Source: Clostridiales bacterium PH28_bin88
GTDB taxonomy: Bacteria > Bacillota > PH28-bin88
DNA length: 64,000 nt
NCBI GenBank assembly: GCA_000987045.1
Contig: LAKY01000053.1
Location: 38,849-102,848, forward strand
Reading direction: 5' to 3'
In this document: one piece after another, positions 16,615-25,113 of the stretch
Layout of the letters: every line of letters begins with the position of its first letter
Numbering within the stretch: position 1 is the stretch's first letter
Program-made: the position numbers and the translations under genes
The notes under the pieces: model-generated
Database searches by the model: none
Told to the model about the DNA's origin: nothing
What the model saw: only the letters and a program-made list of their open reading frames with translations

Positions 16615-16814
16615 ATGGGGTTTTCCGATATTTTTACACGGAAACAGCCCGCCGGAGAGGCCTCCAGGGAGTTGCCTTATTTGTTGAAGGTATAATATTT
16701 ATCCTGGCCGGGTAGTTGTTTTGGCAGGAATTTTTATGATTGACAGGAAACTATTCATGCGGGAAAGAGGAGCCTTTCTTTAAAACAGCAAAAACGGGAG
16801 GGTCAGTACAAGAC

Positions 16815-17909
16815 ATGGTTAAAGCCGCAGTAATGGTCAGCCCATTGCGACCGTTGGAGATCCGCGAGTTCCCCGAACCGGTGGTGGAGCAAGGCGGGAT
16901 GGTGTTGGACACCCTGTACAGCGAGGTGTGCGGGACGGACGTGCATCTGATGCACGGCCGCCTGGCCGGAGTTCCCTACCCGATCATCCCGGGGCACATC
17001 AACGTGGGACGCATCAGCGCCATAGGAGGACAAGTACGGGACATAGACGGCACGCTCTTGCGGGAAGGGGATCTGGTCACCTTTCTGGATGTGCACGAAA
17101 CTTGCAACAACTGCTGGTTCTGCCTGGTGGCAAAGGCTTCCACCCGCTGTCCCCAGCGCAAGGTGTACGGCATCACCTACTCCGCCAGTGATGGTCTGTT
17201 AGGGGGATGGAGCGAAAAGATCTACCTCAAGCCTGGGGTTAAGGTGGTCAGGCTCCCCGGCGGGGTGAAACCCGAGGCGTTTATCGGCGGAGGATGCGGA
17301 CTGCCTACCGCCTTCCACGGGGTGGAGCGGGCCGGCATTAAACTGGGGGATACGGTGGTGGTACAGGGCAGCGGCCCGGTGGGCCTCAATGCCGCCATTC
17401 TTTCTCAACTGGCAGGCGCCCTGCAGGTGATCCTGGTAGGCGGACCCTCCCACCGGCTTGAACTGGGCAAAGAACTGGGAGTGGATCACGTGATTGACAT
17501 CGACAGGCATTCTCCCGGAGAAAGGGTGGAGATGGTCCGGGAGTTAACCCACGGGCGCGGAGCGGACGTGACCATCGAGGCCACCGGCGTACCGAACGCC
17601 GTCCTTGAGGGGATGTCCATGACCCGGGATGCCGGCACCTACGTGGTGGTAGGCCAGTACACCGACAACGGCACGGCAACCATCAACCCCCACCTGGACC
17701 TGAACAAAAAGCACCTGGACGTCCGGGGTACCTGGGGCATCGACTTCAGTCACTTCTACAGGTCCGTGCAGGTAATGGCCAAGTATGGCGGCCGTTTCGC
17801 CTGGGAAAAACTCATCTCCAAGCGCTACGGCCTACCGGAGGTCAACCAGGCCTTAAAGGATGTGGAGGAGCAGAAGGTGATCAAGGCGGTCATTCAACCC
17901 TCTCTGTAA
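16815..17909 (+). CDS. Zinc-dependent medium-chain dehydrogenase/reductase
   Basis: Predicted NAD(P)-dependent alcohol or polyol dehydrogenase of 364 residues. The N-terminal GroES-like domain has the catalytic cysteine in EVCGTDVHLMHGRL and GHINVGRI where many relatives have GHE. A structural-zinc-like cluster reads CNNCWFC...RCPQRK. The Rossmann domain has VVVQGSGPVGLNAAI. The ATG at 16815 gives the usual MVKAAVMVSP start, though the nearest GGGAGGG is about 14 bases away; the frame stays open to 16740. Monocistronic by context. The substrate is not predictable. Confidence 0.88.
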   Translation: MVKAAVMVSPLRPLEIREFPEPVVEQGGMVLDTLYSEVCGTDVHLMHGRLAGVPYPIIPGHINVGRISAIGGQVRDIDGTLLREGDLVTFLDVHETCNNCWFCLVAKASTRCPQRKVYGITYSASDGLLGGWSEKIYLKPGVKVVRLPGGVKPEAFIGGGCGLPTAFHGVERAGIKLGDTVVVQGSGPVGLNAAILSQLAGALQVILVGGPSHRLELGKELGVDHVIDIDRHSPGERVEMVRELTHGRGADVTIEATGVPNAVLEGMSMTRDAGTYVVVGQYTDNGTATINPHLDLNKKHLDVRGTWGIDFSHFYRSVQVMAKYGGRFAWEKLISKRYGLPEVNQALKDVEEQKVIKAVIQPSL

Positions 17910-18088
17910 AGGTGCTGGTTAGCAGGATCGGCTTCAGGCAATTCCACGCCCAAAAAGGCCGGCCAACGGGCAGCCAAGGCCGCCGCCTCCTGCCGCGTCA
18001 ATTCGTTGCCCGGGCGGAAACAGCCATCGGTACAACCCTGGAGCAGGCCGGTTGCCGCAGCGGCCCGTGAGAAGGCGGCCCGTGTCAC
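17894..18088 (-). pseudogene. S-layer homology (SLH) domain fragment
   Basis: ORF of 64 codons whose product resembles a single SLH repeat: TRAAFSRAAAATGLLQGCTD followed by GCFRPGNELTRQEAAALAAR. SLH domains normally come in threes on secreted proteins with a signal peptide; none is present here. The start codon lies inside the hairpin at 18072-18099. I read it as the remnant of an S-layer-type protein rather than a working gene. Confidence 0.5.
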
Positions 18089-18099
18089 AGGGCCGCCTT
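18072..18099. terminator. Perfect 10-bp stem-loop after the ABC ATPase gene
   Basis: AAGGCGGCCC and GGGCCGCCTT pair perfectly around an eight-base loop, about 25 bases past the ATPase stop. The downstream T-run is weak on both strands, so termination efficiency is uncertain. Confidence 0.6.
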
Positions 18100-18122
18100 G
18101 GGTTTGGCAACTTCTGCTTACG

Positions 18123-18878
18123 TCACGACAGGAGGTCCAAAAGGTGGTCCTTGGTCGCCACGAAGCCGTGGGAGGTGAGCATCTTCTTGGTGCGGGGCCT
18201 GGGAAGGTTCACAGCTACTTCCTCCCGGACGGTAGCCGGCCTTTCACTCAGCACGTACACCCGGTCGGAGAGCAGGATGGCCTCGTCGATGTCATGGGTG
18301 ATGAACAGGATGGTAGGCCGCAATTGTTCCCACACCGCCAGCAGCCACTCGTGGAGTTTCCCCTTGGTGATGGTATCCAGGCTGCCGAAGGGCTCATCCA
18401 GGAGCATGACGTCGTTCTTGCACAGGTAAGTCCTGAGTAAAGCCGCCCGCTGCCGCATCCCCCCGGAAAGCTGGGCCGGGTATGCCCCTTCGAACCCGGC
18501 CAGGCCGAAGACCTCCATCAAGCCCATGGCCTCGGCCCGGGCCGCTTCCTTTGCATATCTCCTGATTTCCAGGGGGATGGTCACGTTGTCCAGCACTGTT
18601 CGCCAGGGCAGCAGCAGGTCTTTCTGGTGCATGTAGCTGGCGTGTCCTGTTTTACCCCGGACGTCAACCCCGTGAATCCGGACGGAACCGCTGTCCGGCA
18701 CCAACAGGCCGCTGATGATGTTAAACAGGGTGCTCTTGCCGCACCCGCTGGGGCCGATCAGGCTGACAAACTCCTGGTCCAGCACATCCAGGCAGATGCC
18801 CTCCAACACCAGGACCGGCTCCTGGCGGTCCCCCGGAAAAGATTTATTCACGTGTTCCAGTTCAATCGCCTTACCCAC
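18123..18878 (-). CDS. ABC transporter ATP-binding protein, thiamin-precursor (ThiZ-like)
   Basis: ATPase of 251 residues of the nitrate/sulfonate/HMP importer subfamily. Walker A is GPSGCGKST, the signature is LSGGMRQRAAL, Walker B is DVMLLDEPFG and the switch His is in THDIDEA. Last gene of the riboswitch-controlled set that encodes a thiamin-binding protein, permease, substrate-binding protein and this ATPase. The specificity for hydroxymethylpyrimidine (HMP) or a relative is inferred from the TPP riboswitch and the ThiY-like binding protein. Confidence 0.9.
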   Translation of the reverse strand: MGKAIELEHVNKSFPGDRQEPVLVLEGICLDVLDQEFVSLIGPSGCGKSTLFNIISGLLVPDSGSVRIHGVDVRGKTGHASYMHQKDLLLPWRTVLDNVTIPLEIRRYAKEAARAEAMGLMEVFGLAGFEGAYPAQLSGGMRQRAALLRTYLCKNDVMLLDEPFGSLDTITKGKLHEWLLAVWEQLRPTILFITHDIDEAILLSDRVYVLSERPATVREEVAVNLPRPRTKKMLTSHGFVATKDHLLDLLS

Positions 18879-18892
18879 CTTGATGCACCGGC

Positions 18893-19897
18893 CTAAGGCA
18901 GAAATTCGTTGCTGAAGGCCGCGACTGCGTCAATCTCCCTGGGAAGCAGCCCCCGTTCGAACATCCACTTGGCGTAGGCCTGCCACACCTCCGGCTTTTG
19001 CATTCCCCACTCAGGGGCATCGTCCTGGTACCTGGGGCTTAGCCACCGCTGGCTGGCCTTGACCAGTTCGGGGTTTAACTCAGGAGCGTGTTTTAACAAA
19101 ATATCCGCGGAGGCATCAGGGTTTTCGATGGCAAACCGGTACCCGCGGGCGGTAGCCTTCAGGAAACGCTTCACCAGTTCAGGTTTATCCTGTAAAGTCT
19201 TTTCACTGGCGATGAGCACCGGGGTATAGAAGTCCAGGGCGGGTTCCTCGTCCTTCAGCATGATGATGTCGAGAGGCACCTGGCGCAGTTCAGCCTCGAT
19301 GCCCGTCCAGCCGTAGTAAATCCAGGCAAAATCCACGTCTTTTTCAATGCTGGAAAAGAAGTCGGCGGTCCCGATATTGACCTCTTCCACCTTCTTTACA
19401 TCGCCGCCGTGCTTATCCATCAGGGCCTTGATCATGGCCATTTCCACCGGAGAGCCCCAGCCCCCGTACTTTTTGCCCTCGAAGTCCCTGGGTGTCTTGA
19501 TGTTCCTGTTCTGGTGGGAGGCGAAGCCGGAGGTGTTATGCTGGATGACCGCCGCAACGGATTTCACCGGCACATCGGAAGCCCTGGCAAGGGTCACCTC
19601 TTCCTGGTAGCTGACCCCGAAGTCGCCCTGCCCCGCCGCGATTAGTTGGGCAGTACCCCCCGCTGTGGGCTGAATGATTTCCACATCCAACCCCTCTTCG
19701 GCGTAATAACCCTGTTCCTTGGCCACGTACAGCCCGGTGTGGTTGGTGTTCGGCACCCAATCCAGCACTACCGTTACCTTGGTGGGCGCCGTGTTGGCCG
19801 CGGGCTGCTCCCCGGCCGGTTTCTTTACGCCGCCGCACCCGCTCTGCAGCAAGCCCAACAGAGCTACCAGTAGAAGTGCAATAACCTTCTTCATCAT
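18893..19897 (-). CDS. ThiY-like substrate-binding lipoprotein (NMT1/THI5 family)
   Basis: Extracytoplasmic binding protein of 334 residues. The lipobox LLQSGC follows the signal peptide. The mature protein opens with VTVVLDWVPNTNHTGLYVAK, the hallmark of the NMT1/THI5 family that includes HMP- and formylaminopyrimidine-binding ThiY. Further family segments are GQGDFGVSYQEEVTLAR and GKKYGGWGSPVEMA. It sits four bases from the permease gene and behind a TPP riboswitch, which makes a thiamin-precursor ligand likely. Confidence 0.92.
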   Translation of the reverse strand: MMKKVIALLLVALLGLLQSGCGGVKKPAGEQPAANTAPTKVTVVLDWVPNTNHTGLYVAKEQGYYAEEGLDVEIIQPTAGGTAQLIAAGQGDFGVSYQEEVTLARASDVPVKSVAAVIQHNTSGFASHQNRNIKTPRDFEGKKYGGWGSPVEMAMIKALMDKHGGDVKKVEEVNIGTADFFSSIEKDVDFAWIYYGWTGIEAELRQVPLDIIMLKDEEPALDFYTPVLIASEKTLQDKPELVKRFLKATARGYRFAIENPDASADILLKHAPELNPELVKASQRWLSPRYQDDAPEWGMQKPEVWQAYAKWMFERGLLPREIDAVAAFSNEFLP

Positions 19898-19901
19898 TCT
19901 T

Positions 19902-20729
19902 TCATCCCCTTTTCCCGTTGTTTCTTAAAGACTGAAGCTTAAACCACCCTGGCGCTGGGCTTTCCCCTTGCTGCAGGTAATACCAGGGCATCAATAGCCG
20001 CTGCAGGAGGTTAACCCCACCAAACACCAGAAGACTCAGGACGCTGACCACCAGGATGGCGGCAAAGACCCTGTCCACCAGGAAGGAGTGGCTTGCCCTG
20101 ATCATAAAGACTCCCAGCCCCTTACTGGCGCCCAGCCACTCACCGATCACCGCCGCCATCACGCTGTAGGTGGCGGAGATCCTGAGTCCCGAGAAAAACG
20201 AGGGTAATGCCCCCGGGATTTTGACGATCCGCATTACCTGCCAGGGAGAGGCGCCCATAGTTTTTAACAGGTCGATGACCTCCTGATCCGCGGATGTCAG
20301 GCCGTCGTACAGGCCGATGGCTACCGGGAAAAAGCACACCAGCCCGACCACGATCACCTTTGGCAGAATCCCGAACCCAAACCAGGTCAATAGCAAGGGT
20401 GCCAGAAAAATGATGGGGATGGTCTGGGAAATGACTACCAGCGGGTACAAGGTCTTTTTCACCGTCTCCACCCGGTCCATCCCCAGGGCCACCACCACCC
20501 CCAGGGCGATACTGGCGGTAAAGCCCAGAAAGGACTCTAACAAGGTGGCGCGGGTATGCTCCCACAGCAAAGGAGCGGTTTCCACTAAGGCCCTGGGGAT
20601 CCTTGCGGGTGGTGGGAGAATATAGGAGGGGATCCCCCACCTGTCCACGGCGAGTTCCCAGGCCAACACCAGCAGCGCCAGCAGTCCCAGGGCCCAAAAA
20701 CTACTTCCTGTACTTGCCGACCTTTTCAT
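19902..20729 (-). CDS. ABC transporter permease, thiamin-precursor (ThiX-like)
   Basis: Inner-membrane permease of 275 residues with about six helices and the EAA loop (GASPWQVMRIVKIPGALPSF), as in the TauC/SsuC/ThiX subfamily. The start ATG at 20729 overlaps the 3' end of the thiamin-binding gene by 29 bases, indicating translational coupling. Partner of the binding protein and ATPase downstream. Confidence 0.92.
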   Translation of the reverse strand: MKRSASTGSSFWALGLLALLVLAWELAVDRWGIPSYILPPPARIPRALVETAPLLWEHTRATLLESFLGFTASIALGVVVALGMDRVETVKKTLYPLVVISQTIPIIFLAPLLLTWFGFGILPKVIVVGLVCFFPVAIGLYDGLTSADQEVIDLLKTMGASPWQVMRIVKIPGALPSFFSGLRISATYSVMAAVIGEWLGASKGLGVFMIRASHSFLVDRVFAAILVVSVLSLLVFGGVNLLQRLLMPWYYLQQGESPAPGWFKLQSLRNNGKRG

Positions 20730-20991
20730 CGATGGTCACGCCCTCCGGCCGGTAGTCGATTTTCACGATGGAGATCACCCGGGTGGCCCCTGCCGCCACG
20801 CACACTTCCTGCGCCTTTTTCACCAGCTCCAGCAGTTGCCCCAGTTCCCCTTCCATGGTGGTCTCCATGGGGCCTACCTCGTACTTGACCCCCGAGCCGC
20901 GGATCAGGTCAATCACCTGGTCGACCACCGGGTAAACGTCGTCGCCGGGCACCCGCGGGATCACCTGCAGGCTGACGTTGATACTGGCCAT
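20701..20991 (-). CDS. Thiamin-binding family protein (MTH1187/YkoF-like, DUF77)
   Basis: Protein of 96 residues with the ferredoxin-like MTH1187 fold signature: INVSLQVIPRVPGDDVYPVV, GSGVKYEVGPMETTMEGE and VISIVKIDYRPEGV. The family binds thiamin or related compounds and commonly accompanies HMP/thiamin transporters. It is the first gene after the second TPP riboswitch and overlaps the permease start. A second, different protein of the same general fold is encoded at 21481-21771. Confidence 0.88.
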   Translation of the reverse strand: MASINVSLQVIPRVPGDDVYPVVDQVIDLIRGSGVKYEVGPMETTMEGELGQLLELVKKAQEVCVAAGATRVISIVKIDYRPEGVTIDEKVGKYRK

Positions 20992-21277
20992 GACACAACT
21001 CCCCCCTCCGGTTGGCGGCTTGAGCTCGGGTTTCCTTCCCGGCGCGAGTCTCCGGTATACTTGAAATGAACCTCGGCGTCTTCAGGCCACGTCCAAAACT
21101 CGGACTTCGGCCTCAAACAATGGACGTGGCAATTCCTCAGCCGCCTGCGGTTCTTGAACTATCTTCGGCCAATGCGCCGTCCAGGAAATCCCGAGCGCCG
21201 CCTGCACTCTAGCTTCCATTTTCATTATCTGATGATGGTACCGCAATTCGCGGCATGAGAGTCTATACGACAATTTA

Positions 21278-21311
21278 AAGCTGCTGTACCTGTCCTCAGA
21301 TACAGCAGCTT
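21278..21311 (-). terminator. Terminator of the second TPP riboswitch
   Basis: Minus strand AAGCTGCTGTA pairs perfectly with TACAGCAGCTT over 11 bases, followed by TAAATTGT. It lies 20 bases behind the aptamer and should be the expression platform. The gap 20992-21277 between it and the first gene shows no gene; one 84-codon frame there overlaps the hairpin and has no family similarity. Confidence 0.8.
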
Positions 21312-21329
21312 GAAGAAGCTTGCACGCTT

Positions 21330-21424
21330 GGTACACCTCCCTACGCTGGCATTACCCAGATCAGGTACAATGGGTCGGAATATCAGTGGGAATTCCCTCT
21401 CAGCCAGACTCATCCAGCTCCCCA
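21330..21424 (-). promoter_or_regulatory. TPP riboswitch controlling the thiamin-precursor transporter
   Basis: Minus strand shows GGGGAGC, GGCTGAGAGGG, GACCCATTGTACCTGATCTG and GTAATGCCAGCGTAGGGAGG, the ordered TPP aptamer elements. It differs from the thiC riboswitch in the variable helix. The perfect hairpin at 21278 follows. The target is the 20991-18123 operon. Confidence 0.95.
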
Positions 21425-21480
21425 TGATGCCTATGAAGTTTTCCCGGTTACCTGCATTTTATCTCCAGTGTTGCCAGGTG

Positions 21481-21771
21481 TCAAGACCCTTTGATGCCGC
21501 AACTATCCAAACAGGAATTAGAGATGCTGATATTCATCACAAACTTGATCCCCTTGCCCTCTGCCAGGTCATAAAGGGTTCGGAGCTTCTCCCACACCAG
21601 GCCGGCAGGGCCAATCAGGGTTGTGCTCATCAAGCCCACTTCACTCTGAACCTCTTTCAGGTCCCACTGCGCCAGCAGTGTTTCAACGGCCTGCCGGTAA
21701 TCGGATGAAGACAACGGGTAAAAGGATACTTGACACGAAATTGTCGCTTCTGTCACAGGCGCTTCACCCAC
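21481..21771 (-). CDS. YkoF-like thiamin/HMP-binding family protein
   Basis: Protein of up to 96 residues: ISCQVSFYPLSSSDYRQAVE, VGLMSTTLIGPAGLVWEKL and GIKFVMNISISNSC fit the YkoF/DUF77-type fold that binds thiamin or HMP. It starts at GTG 21771 (or GTG 21756) and overlaps the upstream methyltransferase stop, so the two are coupled. It lies before the TPP riboswitch, so unlike its neighbours it is not under riboswitch control from that element. Confidence 0.8.
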   Translation of the reverse strand: MGEAPVTEATISCQVSFYPLSSSDYRQAVETLLAQWDLKEVQSEVGLMSTTLIGPAGLVWEKLRTLYDLAEGKGIKFVMNISISNSCLDSCGIKGS

Positions 21772-22449
21772 CTGGCGCAGACAAATCCCGGTGGGCGGTC
21801 CCCGGCGATGGCGGCTTCTTTTTCAATGGCCAGTGCTTTTTCCCGGGAGAAACCGGGGATATCGGCCGGGAAATACAATCCCCGTAACAGCTTCTTCTCT
21901 CCGCAAGGCAAAAGCCCCAATAACTGCTGCCCGGTGTAAAAGGTGGCGTGATTAAAAACCGAAGAGGGGTCCTCTTTAGCCCGGCGAGTGTAGAATTCGC
22001 TCCAGGGGCTTTCACCGGCGATGACCCCGATGACCATCCTCCCTCCGGTCTTCAAGGCTTTGAAGGCCTTTTCCAGGACTTGCGCCGGCTGGGGGAAGAA
22101 TTCCAGCGCGGTAACCGACAGCACCAGGTCGAAGCTTTCCGGCTCCAGCTTAATCCGGTGGATGTCACCCTCGACCAGTTCCAGGTCCAGACCGGCCTCC
22201 GCGGCTTTCCTCCGTGCTTCCGCCAGCATGGCGGCAGATATGTCAATACCGGTAACCTTTAGCCCCCGGCGGGCCAGTTCCAGCGCATAGTTACCCGTCC
22301 CGCACCCCAGGTCCAGCAGCCTCATCCCGGGTTCCGGCAGAAGCAGTTCGTAGACCATTTCCTTCTCGATCTCGTCGACTAACCGGCCCATCTCCATGGT
22401 ATACCAGGAATCATATTTCTGTAGCGATGCCGTCAAAAATCTCAGCCAC
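21753..22449 (-). CDS. Class I SAM-dependent methyltransferase, 5' end frameshifted
   Basis: Methyltransferase with motif I LLDLGCGTGNYALELA, motif II GIDISAAMLAEAR and post-motif SFDLVLSVTALEFFP; the substrate is unknown. The intact frame covers 21753-22436 with only a TTG available as start. A GTG at 22447-22449 behind GGTGGAGGTG opens another frame reading VAEIFDGIAT, the normal start of this family (a FDxIAxKYDxWY pattern), while the main frame continues QKYDSWYTM. A single-base indel between about 22411 and 22436 therefore separates start and body. It is either a sequencing error or a real lesion. Confidence 0.8.
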
Positions 22450-22508
22450 GGTTGACACCTCCACCACCTTATTTCGAGATTGAAAAGTTATTTCCTGCTG
22501 ACAACAAA

Positions 22509-22616
22509 ATGGGATTGAAAGCTGATGGAAAAAGGTTATGGCGTTCCGGTAACGGAGCGAAAAAAGAGGAAGGACGTCCGCACAAACGTCCTTCCTCCCG
22601 GCGTTCAGCCTACTAG
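22509..22616 (+). CDS. Small basic protein, copy A of a duplicated gene (possibly 5' degraded)
   Basis: ORF of 35 codons whose C-terminal part, RSGNGAKKEEGRPHKRPSSR, is nearly identical to that of the minus-strand ORF at 45223-45354. Homology continues past the stop through TCCGGGCCGCATTGCCC to the terminator. Unlike copy B, this copy has no clear ribosome site and lacks the hydrophobic N-terminus, so it is probably decayed. The coding region contains the inverted repeat AAGGACGT...ACGTCCTT. I know no family for it. Confidence 0.5.
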   Translation: MGLKADGKRLWRSGNGAKKEEGRPHKRPSSRRSAY

Positions 22617-22651
22617 GCGTTAACATGCTCCGGGCCGCATTGCCCAAAGCT

Positions 22652-22688
22652 GGGGAGGGTGTGCAAGCACCTTCCCTTTGCTTTTATT
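22652..22688 (+). terminator. Terminator of small gene copy A
   Basis: GGGAGGGTG and CACCTTCCC form a nine-base stem (one G-T pair) followed by TTTGCTTTTATT. It matches the terminator of copy B at 45147-45181 in sequence and position. Confidence 0.8.
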
Positions 22689-22759
22689 ATAACCCTTTTT
22701 CATTTATATTTTCAAGCCGTTTAAGCCAACCCATCCAAATATAATCAACAGGTCAAGAG

Positions 22760-22783
22760 GAAAAGCCCGGCATAACCGGGCTG
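22760..22783 (-). terminator. Terminator of the multihaem cytochrome gene
   Basis: Minus strand AGCCCGG-TTATG-CCGGGCT followed by TTTCC, 15 bases past the cytochrome stop. Confidence 0.8.
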
Positions 22784-22797
22784 ATTCCTTTTACACA

Positions 22798-24738
22798 TTA
22801 TTGTACCTTCCGGCCGCCCACCTTCATGGGGTCTCCCTCGTAGCCGAGGGCCTTGAAGTCAAGGGCGCCGTTTTCAGTGTGGCAGCTGCCGCAGGTCAGT
22901 GCCTTGTCCTTGGGAACTACTTCGTGGTTAACAAGCATGTACATGTTGGTCTCCACGAATTCATAGCTCCCGCTGTAGGCCAGGCCGGACTTGGCCATAC
23001 CGTCCCGGGCGGCCTGGTTCCAGTCATAGTGCTTCCAGTAGCCGCCGAAGAGATGAGGCGTGATCAGGTAGCCATTGACGGCGTCACTGATCTGCTTGCC
23101 GCCGAAGAGCTTGAAGGGGTAGATCTTGGCGTTCTTGTCGTTGATGTCGCCCACCGGTTTGGCCAGGGTGGTGATACCGCCCCTGTTGACCGGGTCGCCC
23201 AGCAGGTACCTTTCGGACTTGCCGTTGTACCAGGCGTATACCGGCTTGACGTCCTTCTGCCAGACGAAGTCTCCCTTCATCTTGTCATAGGTTGGCTTGC
23301 CGTACTGGTCCTTGGGAGCCTCTTTGTCCTGGCCCGCGGTGGACCAATCCCAGTACATCTTGGTCGCCTGCCCGGTGGCAAAGGTGGGAATGTGGCAGGT
23401 CTGGCAGGCTACCGCGGCGGTATGCTTGTTCAACGTCTCGTTGGACTTGTGAGGCGCTCCGGTATGGCAGTCCTCGCACGCAACCCGGCCTGCATAGGTG
23501 GGAATGACATGCAGGCTGCCGCCCGGGACCTGGTGGTCCTCGGTCTGATGGCAGTCCTGGCAAACCAGGCCGGCGCCGCCCATGTGGACGTCATGTTCCC
23601 GGGTGGGGTTCTTCAAAGTGGAATCCAGCCCCGGGCTCTTCACCGCGTCCCCGCCGCCGGCATAGAAGTGGCAACTGCCGCAGTTATCCCGGTCAGGCTT
23701 CCCGACGTTCTGGGCCACTTTTACCAGGTCCACTTTGGGATCGGGGTTACCCGCCGCCGGAGGAGCTTTCTTGTAGGTATCAGTAGTGTCGTGGCAAACC
23801 AGGCAGTCGATCTTGGTCTTGTCTGTGAAATCGAATTCCGCCTTGCCGTCCCAGCCGTAACCGATGTGGCAGCTGGTGCAGCGGGTTTCGTTGCCGGCGA
23901 TGGAGATACAGAAGTTGTTGATGCCGTTGGCTTTACCGGCCACGACATTCTCACGTCCAAGCACATCGTTGGCCGGCCCTTGCCAGTTCCAGTGGCCGGA
24001 GGCCAGCACGTGTTCCGCTTGCGCGTCATGGCAGGTCAGGCACTGCTTGGTTACATCCGGCCCGGTGGCAAAGGGACCGGTGATAAAAGCGGAGTGGTCT
24101 ACCGGAAGCTTGATGGAAAGGCCTTGGGTCTGGCTGTACTCAGCCTCGGCTCCCAGGCTTTCCGCCAGGAACCTGGCGGGGACCCAGGTCTTCTTGGAAA
24201 GCAGTTGGGTCTTGACAGCCACTTCTTTACCGTCCACCAGGGCTTTACCGGTCTTAACAAAGAATACCACCTGGTGCTTATCCGTGGTAAAAGTAGCCGT
24301 CTTTCTGGTATTGTCCCAGTCCACCGCGGCACCAAACCACTCGCCCGCGGTACGGGCCTGGACCAGCAATTCACCGCCAACCGTCCGGACAGGAACCTGC
24401 TTCTTCACACCATTGACGGTAATCACGGTACTGTTGTTGGCCGGTGCAGCCGGGGCTTTGGGAGCGGGCGCTGAGGCCTTCGGTGCGGGTTCAGCCGGCT
24501 TTGGCGCTCCGGTTTTTGGTGCCGGTGCTGTTTTTGGCGCCGGAGGTCCGTTGGGATGGCAGGTGGTACAGTTATTGCCGAATTCCGGCTTGGCTATGGC
24601 CTGATCCGTTCCCGCCAGGCCCACCAGTACCAGGACTCCAAAAAACGCCAGAAATACTAGCGAAGTGATCACTTTCCTGGTCAATGTATGTCCTCCCTCT
24701 TTGTTTACATGGTTCTTTGCTTGTATAGGCTCTCGCAT
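22798..24738 (-). CDS. Secreted nine-haem c-type cytochrome, octahaem tetrathionate reductase-like, with a stalk domain
   Basis: Predicted extracytoplasmic cytochrome of about 646 residues. Order: signal peptide (ITSLVFLAFFGVLVLVGLAG), a first CTTCH haem site, a Pro/Ala/Lys-rich linker, a copper-amine-oxidase-N-like stalk domain (about 115-225), then eight further CXXCH sites (CLTCH, CTSCH, CLVCH, CGSCH, CQDCH, CEDCH, CQTCH, CGSCH). The C-terminal region (MYWDWSTAG, WYNGKSERYLLGD) resembles octahaem tetrathionate reductases. The start ATG 24736-24738 has a perfect AAAGGAGGTGA; a TTG at 24682-24684 with GGGAGGA is an alternative. Electron transfer across the cell wall to an external acceptor is inferred; nine-haem surface cytochromes are known in Thermincola. 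Confidence 0.88.
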   Translation of the reverse strand: MREPIQAKNHVNKEGGHTLTRKVITSLVFLAFFGVLVLVGLAGTDQAIAKPEFGNNCTTCHPNGPPAPKTAPAPKTGAPKPAEPAPKASAPAPKAPAAPANNSTVITVNGVKKQVPVRTVGGELLVQARTAGEWFGAAVDWDNTRKTATFTTDKHQVVFFVKTGKALVDGKEVAVKTQLLSKKTWVPARFLAESLGAEAEYSQTQGLSIKLPVDHSAFITGPFATGPDVTKQCLTCHDAQAEHVLASGHWNWQGPANDVLGRENVVAGKANGINNFCISIAGNETRCTSCHIGYGWDGKAEFDFTDKTKIDCLVCHDTTDTYKKAPPAAGNPDPKVDLVKVAQNVGKPDRDNCGSCHFYAGGGDAVKSPGLDSTLKNPTREHDVHMGGAGLVCQDCHQTEDHQVPGGSLHVIPTYAGRVACEDCHTGAPHKSNETLNKHTAAVACQTCHIPTFATGQATKMYWDWSTAGQDKEAPKDQYGKPTYDKMKGDFVWQKDVKPVYAWYNGKSERYLLGDPVNRGGITTLAKPVGDINDKNAKIYPFKLFGGKQISDAVNGYLITPHLFGGYWKHYDWNQAARDGMAKSGLAYSGSYEFVETNMYMLVNHEVVPKDKALTCGSCHTENGALDFKALGYEGDPMKVGGRKVQ

Positions 24739-25113
24739 CTTTGTCACCTCCTTTCGCCTAACAAACCTTTTCTCCACGCGCCGCAAGGCGCGAAGGAAAC
24801 GTTTTCCTTCAATACTAAGTAAAGAAGCTCCTCGGGGAAGACTGTCCCTGGTGCTTTTGGCATTTGTCCATGTTTTCCCGGGTTTTGTCCCCTCTTGCAT
24901 TAGGGTCAAATGTCCCTTGTGCTGGCAGTAACAATTCTCCGCCCGCCTTAACTATTCCTTTTATACTAAGCAAAACACCTATTGAAACTTTTTATGGCCT
25001 CATTGGTAAGAGCTATAGCTCCGGTACCTTTCCTGGTAAACTAAGCCTTAACTTTATATTTATCTTGTTCAACCGGGTAAAAAAGGGCTATAATTGCTTT
25101 AGGCAGTTTTGCA
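24739..25113. other. Intergenic region upstream of the cytochrome, no gene seen
   Basis: No supported gene. TATACTAAGCAAAA (24962) and AATACTAAGTAAAG (24812) are similar short elements, possibly promoter related. The cytochrome promoter should lie here, but none is convincing. Confidence 0.4.

Noticed and set aside
21082..21336. 84-codon frame behind the second TPP riboswitch
   Set aside because: It starts inside the riboswitch, overlaps the terminator hairpin, has no ribosome site and no family similarity.
22568..22597. Stand-alone minus-strand terminator AAGGACGT...ACGTCCTT followed by T-run
   Set aside because: It lies inside the small ORF copy A and matches codons conserved in copy B (KRPSSR region), so the coding explanation is better, although it may act as a terminator on the other strand.
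22545..22690. Two-copy element at 22.6 and 45.2 kb as an unknown riboswitch
   Set aside because: Synonymous differences and a good start in copy B point to a small protein gene; no known aptamer consensus was recognised.
22801..24474. 557-codon open frame antisense to the multihaem cytochrome
   Set aside because: Its length follows from the biased codon use of the cytochrome gene on the other strand; the product has no family features and the opposite strand carries nine CXXCH sites.
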